From contig RPFO01000803.1 of assembly GCA_009746045.1 (NCBI GenBank), positions 1 to 58,303 of the forward strand: a stretch of 58,303 bases of DNA. Direction: 5' to 3'. The notes beneath the pieces were generated by a model. That model was not told where the DNA came from, ran no database searches, and was given only the letters and a program-made list of their open reading frames with translations. A program made the translations under genes and the position numbers. The stretch is from Mesostigma viride (taxonomy: Eukaryota; Streptophyta; Mesostigmatophyceae; Mesostigmatales; Mesostigmataceae). Positions 52,601 to 58,303 of the stretch are shown one piece after another (position 1 is the stretch's first letter; each line of letters starts with the position of its first letter).

Positions 52601-54890
52601 TGCACGCAAGGGCCGGCTGCACACACACGTACATACACCATGCACGCAAGGGCCGGCATGCACACACACGTACATACACTGCGCACGCAAGGGGCAACTG
52701 CACACACACGTACATCCACTGCGCACGCACGGGGCGACTGCACACACATGTACATACACCATGCACGCAAGGGGCAGCTTCACACACATGTACATCCACC
52801 GCGCACGCAAGGGGCGAGTGCAACACATGTACATACACCGCGCACACAAGGGGCAACTGCCCACACATGTACATCCACCGCGCACGCAAGGGCCGGCTGC
52901 ATTAACACGTACATACACCGCGCACGCAAGGGGCGGCTGCACCCACATGTACATACACCATGCACGCAAGGACAAGGATGAACACACATCTACACACACC
53001 ATGCACGCAAGGGCCGGCTGCACACACACGTACATACACCATGCACGCAAGGGCCGGCATGCACACACACGTACATACACTGCGCACGCAAGGGGCAACT
53101 GCACACACACGTACACACACCATGCACGGAAGGGACGGCTGGACTCACATGTACATCCACCGCGCAACCACGGGGCGGCTGCACACACACGTACATACAC
53201 CGCGCACGCAAGGGGCGGCTGCACTCACATGTACATACACCGCGCACGCAAGGGGCAACTGCCCGCACATGTACATCCACCGCGCACGCAAGGGGCGGCT
53301 GCACACACACGTACATCCACTGCGCACGCACGGGGCGACTGCACACACATGTACATAAACCATGCACGCAAGGGGCAGCTTCACACACATGTACATCCAC
53401 CGCGCACGCAAGGGGCGAGTGCAAACACATGTACATACACCGCGCACACAAGGGGCAACTGCCCACACATGTACATCCACCGCGCACGGAAGGGCCGGCT
53501 GCACTCACACGTACATACACTGCGCATGCAAGGGGCGCCTGCACACACACGTACACACACCATGCACGCAAGGGCCGGCATGCACACACACGTACATACA
53601 CTGCGCACGCACGGGGCGACTGCCCACACATGTACATCCACCGCGCACGGAAGGGCCGGCTGCACTCACACGTACATACACTGCGCATGCAAGGGGCGCC
53701 TGCACACACACGTACACACACCATGCACGCAAGGGCCGGCATGCACACACACGTACATACACTGCGCACGCACGGGGCGACTGCACACACATGTACATAC
53801 ACCATGCACGCAAGGGGCGGCTGCACACACATGTACATACACCGCGCACGCAAGGGGCGAGTGCAAACACATGTACATACACCGCGCACGCAAGGGGCAA
53901 CTGCCTGCACATGTACATCCACCGCGCACGCAAGGGGCGGCTGCACACACATGTACACACACCATGCACGCAAGGACAAGGATGCACACACATGTACACA
54001 CACCATGCACGCAAGGGGCGGCTGCACACACACGTACATACACCGCGCACGCAAGGGGCGGCTGCACACACATGTACATACACCATGCACGGAAGGACAA
54101 GGATGCACACACATGTACACACACCATGCACGCAAGGGGCGGCTGCACACACACGTACATACACAATGCACGGTTGGGGCGACGGCACTCACATGTACAT
54201 ACACCATGCACGCAAGGACAAGGATGCACACACATGTACATACACCGCGCACGCAAGGGGCGGCTGCACACACACGTACATACACCGCGCACGCAAGGGG
54301 CGAGTGCGCACACACGTACATACACCGCGCACGCAAGGGGCGAGTGCGCACACACGTACATCCACCGCGCACGCAAGGGGCGGCTGCACACACACGTACA
54401 TACACCGCGCACGCAAGGGGAGAGTGCAAACACATGTACATACACCATGCACGCAAGGGGCGGCTGCACACACACGTACATACACAATGCACGGTTGGGG
54501 CGACGGCACTCACATGTACATACACCATGCACGCAAGGACAAGGATGCACACACATGTACATACACCGCGCACGCAAGGGGCGGCTGCACACACACGTAC
54601 ATACACCATGCACGCAAGGGGCGGCTGCACACACGTACATCCACCGCGGACGCAAGGGGCGGCTGCACACACACGTACATACACCGCGCACGCAAGGGGC
54701 GAGTGCAAACACATGTACATACACCGCGCACGCAAGGGGCGGCTGCACACACACGTACACACACCATGCACGCAAGGGTCGGCATGCACACACACGTACA
54801 TACACCGCGCACGCAAGGGGCGGCTGCACAGAAACGTACACACACCGCGCACGCAAGGGCCGGCTGCACACACATGTACATACACCTTGC
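46689..54890. repeat. 40-bp AC-rich minisatellite, array 2 (about 205 units)
   Basis: Same unit as array 1 but 8.2 kb long. Blocks of array 1 recur here with altered offset (for example a GCCCGCACATGTACATCCACC word at about 43260 and 49213), so array 2 grew by block copying after or during the duplication. Confidence 0.95.
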
Positions 54891-55070
54891 ACGTACAACA
54901 CACAACACACACACACAACAAAAAATTATATACACACACACACGCACACGCACACGCACACGCACACGCACACGCACACGCACACGCACACGCACACGCA
55001 CAACACACACAACACACACAACACACACACGCACACGTGAACAACACACACACAACAATTATAATATTAG
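54891..55070. repeat. (CACACG)n and CA-rich tail
   Basis: After the 40-bp array come ACACAACACACA-type text, a run of about ten CACACG hexamers (about 54940-55000) and more CA repeats. Alternating purine-pyrimidine text like this is known to favour Z-DNA. Confidence 0.9.
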
Positions 55071-55164
55071 TGTAGTATATCAAACAAAATAGTAATAAAG
55101 TATTTGCAAGCGTACTTCGTGTGAATTATGTGTAGACGAGAATAGAAGCTAAACAAAACTCTAA

Positions 55165-55233
55165 TGGAGAAAGAGGGATTCGAACCCTTGGGAAAGTTAC
55201 CCCATACATAGCATTCCACTCGGACATTTCTCC
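55165..55233 (-). pseudogene. trnS-GGA: Plastid-type tRNA-Ser(GGA) pseudogene lacking half of the anticodon arm
   Basis: On the minus strand, GGAGAAA and TTTCTCC form a perfect 7-bp acceptor stem. The T-arm AGGGTTCGAATCCCT and a long variable arm (GGGTAACTTTCCC) are intact, as in class II tRNAs. From the D-arm (CCGAGTGG) the sequence jumps to AATGCTATGTA, which in plastid trnS-GGA lies just past the anticodon; about 18 nt are missing. The missing piece is bounded by a TGG repeat in the normal gene, which suggests slippage. It is probably a plastid DNA insertion. Confidence 0.65.
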
Positions 55234-55252
55234 GAAAAAAAGGTCACGTAAG

Positions 55253-55314
55253 CTTTAAGGGTGGAGAGTTAAGGGTGTAGGTTGTAGGATGTATGGTGTA
55301 GGGTGTAGGGTGTC
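55253..55314. repeat. Degenerate telomere-like repeat (TTTAGGG type)
   Basis: CTTTAAGGGTGGAGAGTTAAGG followed by several GTGTAGG or GTAGGGT words. It is on the opposite strand sense to the telomere-like text at 38585, so the pair flanks the satellite region in inverted orientation. Confidence 0.5.
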
Positions 55315-55660
55315 TTGAGCTTTCTTTTTTGAGATCAATGGAGTCCCCTTCCATGATCATGTGCGTGAGCTGGTTATGATTTTCATCTATGGCGTGTGTG
55401 GCCACATCGTGTATTTACAACAACTTTCTAGCCATGGATAACTAGGTAACCATAAATTGGTTACCATGATAACTAGGTAAAAACGTGTTGGTTTCAGAAT
55501 ACATGTGATCGCTGCATTGTCATCTACAATGTACAAATCAATTACGGATTTCGGGGCTACGGATTTCGGGGCTAAGTTTTTGTGGGTAGAGATTGGCAAG
55601 GGTGTTTTTATCTTGCCACTTGGTCACTTGGTGTGCATTACGTCTGTTCTTGCGTTGGAG

Positions 55661-55965
55661 TCAAAAAACTGTCCGTGTGTGGTGGTGGACTTTTCCTCAC
55701 GGGCAGTCGCCATATGTCATACAAGCACTTGTTCGGCGTACCACTAGCTCATGTATGTCACCATTGTAATTTTGCGTTGTAACAGCATTTCTCGGAGCCA
55801 ACGGCCGTTGGACTCAAAAAACTGACCGTGTGTGGTGGTGGACTTTTCCTCACGGGCAGTCGCCATATGTCATACAAGCACTTGTTCGGCGTACCACTAG
55901 CTCGTGGATGTCACCATTGTAATTTTGAGTTGTAACAGCATTTCTCGGAGCCAACGGCCGTTGGA
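55661..55965. repeat. 153-bp tandem duplication, each copy with a palindrome
   Basis: Copies begin at 55661 and 55814 (TCAAAAAACTG, CCGTGTGTGGTGG) and end with TCGGAGCCAACGGCCGTTGG. A third CGAGCCAACGGCCGTTGGAC context lies near 56210. The same GGACTC word follows each palindrome. Confidence 0.9.
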
Positions 55966-56318
55966 CTCCGAAAAACTGATAGCCTTGTCTGAAGGTGTGT
56001 GCGTGAGATGGCACATGTGCATCGTCGGGGGGAGTTTTCTCAAGAGCCACATGTGGTAGTGTAAGGTGGGCATGCTTAGTGCGTACGGGTGGGAGGGACA
56101 AGAGGTGCAGAAGTTGACGGCTTTTGACCTTGGGAAATGACAAGGCACACATAAGACAACAAAGTGATAATTTTAATGTCTTTACGGGTGTACTGTCAAT
56201 TTCTCCGAGCCAACGGCCGTTGGACTCTCGAAACTCTCATAACCCTGTCTACAATGTGTGTGCGTGCGATGGCACTTGTGCCATGTGCCGGGGGGGGGTG
56301 AGAAATCTGTCGTTCATT
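55966..56318. other. Intergenic, one palindrome, no gene seen
   Basis: Holds a palindrome copy near 56210-56223. No coding region identified. Confidence 0.4.
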
Positions 56319-56380
56319 AATTTGTGCCTCGTCGGGGTGGGCATGCATGAATTTGTGCCTCGTCGGGGTGGACATGCATG
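56319..56380. repeat. 31-bp direct duplication
   Basis: AATTTGTGCCTCGTCGGGGT plus following text occurs at 56319 and 56350 with one difference (GGGCATG or GGACATG). Confidence 0.9.
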
Positions 56381-56782
56381 AAAGCATTTTCATTGGTACT
56401 CGGGGTTTAATATTTTTGTCTTGCTGTTGAAACGTCGACGTGCTCTTCTCCTGCTCTTTTTTTTTCCTACTCAACGGCCGTTGGTGCTTTCAAACTTGCC
56501 CAGCGTTATGACTAGGATGCCCTTCTTTACTGCTAGCCACCGCCCCTTGTGTACAATGCTAGAATTAGGCCGGGGTAATGGTCCACCGCGTCCCCAGTGC
56601 AAGGTTCGTGAATGCGCTGGTTCGTAAAAAATTCGGCACTTGGAGGGTTCGAACACCTGACCTCACTTTCGTTATTTCAACATGCCCTGAACGAAAAAGC
56701 TGCGTAAAGGATACGTTAACCGTCCCCTGTTATTCTTGATTATATTATTGCGATATCATGGACGTACACACGCGGTTGGTGG

Positions 56783-56902
56783 TCCGTACTTGCCAACTGC
56801 ACTTGCAAACTGACTGACTGACTGCCTCCGTTACGCACTTGCGTGTGTTTCCGTACTTGCCAACTGAACTTGCAAACTGACTGAATGACTGCCTCCGTTA
56901 CG
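56783..56902. repeat. 67-bp direct duplication
   Basis: TCCGTACTTGCCAACTG starts both copies (56783 and 56850), each running through GACTGCCTCCGTTACG with small differences. Confidence 0.85.
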
Positions 56903-58303
56903 ACTAACAAGTGAACGACGAGTGAGCTACTAAAGTTTTGTTCAGTTCATTGTGTCTCTATGTACATAGCCGTTTATTCAAAACCGTTGCGTGGATACCT
57001 TGATTCTGGGTTCGCTGATACTTGTTTCCCATTTTAAATCTCCCGTCCATAATTGGATACATGTAATGTAGGAGGATACCCACTTGCCCGAAATCCGCGT
57101 AACGGGTGATTAGTACTGCTGTAAGCGGAACCACAGACAAATCTGTCTAACGGGCTAACATTATTGTCCTTCATGTACTGGTTTTTGCACGCAGGACGCC
57201 ATTCGCAACACCGCCTGACGGAGTCGGATGGACCGGACGTGCGTGAGGCTGCTGTTCACAGTCGTGAAGTTGGCAGACATTAATATCAACACGGTCACGA
57301 GAATTCGTCCAGAGAATAATTGATGCTTGTGACGTGCTCGACGGCTGCGATGACCGAGATGATGCGTGTAGTGCACAGCGTCCGAGACGTCGCGACACCC
57401 GTGGCTGTCCTGTTGATGCGAACGCACGGTGACGAGACGGAGCCCATTATATAGGTGGATTACAAGTTAGAACGGCCCTCGCGGTTGCACTGTTTAATCG
57501 CGAACGTGGATTTTGCGGAGCCGACGGCCGTTGGGGATTGGAAATCTGATGATATCGGGGCTGCGCACGACATCGAGGAACTGGGGATCGACGTAGGTCT
57601 ACAGGCTCACTTGTCCGTCAACATGTATGGCCTCGCTTGACTGTCATCATCTTGACATGTACATAACTAGTTCATATACCATGCATTTGACACTGCCTGC
57701 ACGTGGATTTTCCAGACATACATTGAGGGTAATTATAACTCGAAAGCACTACGTACGATTGAGACGTCCGGTCGTAGAGCAGATGCACTGGAGCTTTCTG
57801 ATCTTCCAATTGATGGGTCTGTAATTATGTAAGATATTCAGATATCGCGATGACTCGAGCATCGATGCATGGAATGTAATAATGTATTTCATTCAATTAT
57901 ACATCCAATTTAACTCCGCAATTGAGGGGCACACATGTCCATCAGCCCGAGACAACATTTCCCAAGTAATTTTCGATTAGTGATTTAGTGTGGGCCTTCC
58001 CGATGTGACAGTTGTGTGGCCGTGCGCAAGTGTGGTCCTGTTTTGGTAAGGGCATCATCAACATACCGCGCTGCCGGGGTGCAATAGTGATCCTAGGGTA
58101 TTCTATTGAAGTTCAAAGAATGAATTGTACCCAAAGTCCATCAACGAAATACTCCATCGTCCAGCTTCATGAATTATCAAAGAGACAACCAGCGCAGGCC
58201 AGAAATCGGGAGAATCCGGACCATGGTAGCTCGAGCCTGCCGTTATCTTGGCCGCGTGTTCGAGTCGTTCAGGATGATGAAGATGAATGGTGATGGAAAT
58301 GTG
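56903..58303. other. No gene supported to the window end
   Basis: Mixed sequence with a near-palindrome CCGACGGCCGTTGGGG near 57521. An open frame at 58012-58293 (93 codons, ending VVQDDEDEW) has no recognisable feature and could be noise or an exon. Nothing else is supportable. Confidence 0.35.

Noticed and set aside
41327-55083. Frames up to about 2,000 codons rich in His, Thr and Arg, or Cys and Val
   Set aside because: The 40-bp unit lacks stops in most frames, and since 40 is not a multiple of three a protein repeat would not be maintained by unit gain or loss.
55505-55747. 80-codon frame on the plus strand
   Set aside because: It runs into the duplicated 153-bp unit and has no recognisable motif or splice context.
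56575-56665. Possible tRNA around GAGGGTTCGAACACCTGACC
   Set aside because: The T-stem does not pair well and no acceptor or anticodon arm could be formed on either strand.

Overview
This window looks like nuclear DNA of a eukaryotic alga. The evidence is a set of reading frames that join cleanly at GT-AG introns, dense mini- and microsatellites, proteins with eukaryotic domains (two MYND zinc-finger proteins and one F-box-like protein), and two decayed pieces that look plastid-derived: an rpoB fragment at 12.6-13.1 kb and a serine tRNA pseudogene at 55.2 kb. A green (prasinophyte-type) alga is my guess, but the species cannot be read from the sequence.

Layout. From 0.8 to 24.6 kb every gene I can support is on the minus strand. 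A four-exon gene of about 1,500 codons spans 11751 down to 807. Its first inferred intron is 5.6 kb and consists almost entirely of repeats, including 4.86 kb of a GGACAA hexamer. Upstream of it are three Cys/His-rich genes, a small acidic gene, a tandem pair of paralogues with a decayed third copy, a frameshifted MYND gene, a 1.7-kb block of about 209-bp repeats, an F-box-like gene, an intact MYND paralogue and a small acidic/basic gene. From 25.1 to 32.8 kb there is a polypurine octamer array followed by four arrays of a 30-bp minisatellite separated by copies of one spacer. From 33 to 34.4 kb there are GC-rich hairpins and a Pol III-like unit. A plus-strand, multi-exon DDE-transposase-like gene lies at 35.1-38.3 kb. 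From 38.6 to 55.1 kb there is GT-rich and AC-rich satellite in a duplicated arrangement, flanked on both sides by degenerate telomere-like sequence in inverted orientation. The last 3 kb holds short duplications and no gene I can support.

The unifying feature is a perfect 14-bp palindrome, CCAACGGCCGTTGG. By eye it occurs roughly 70 times, in introns, promoters and intergenic DNA, embedded in several unrelated tandem repeats. It is absent from the two large satellite regions. Three tandem genes share one promoter module with a G-box at nearly constant distance (182-186 bp) from the start codon, and two different protein families use it. Five minus-strand genes have CAG directly before the start ATG, which suggests a splice acceptor there. 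Four of the five coding breaks fall on C or G runs of 9-11 bases, so they may be assembly indels rather than real pseudogenes.
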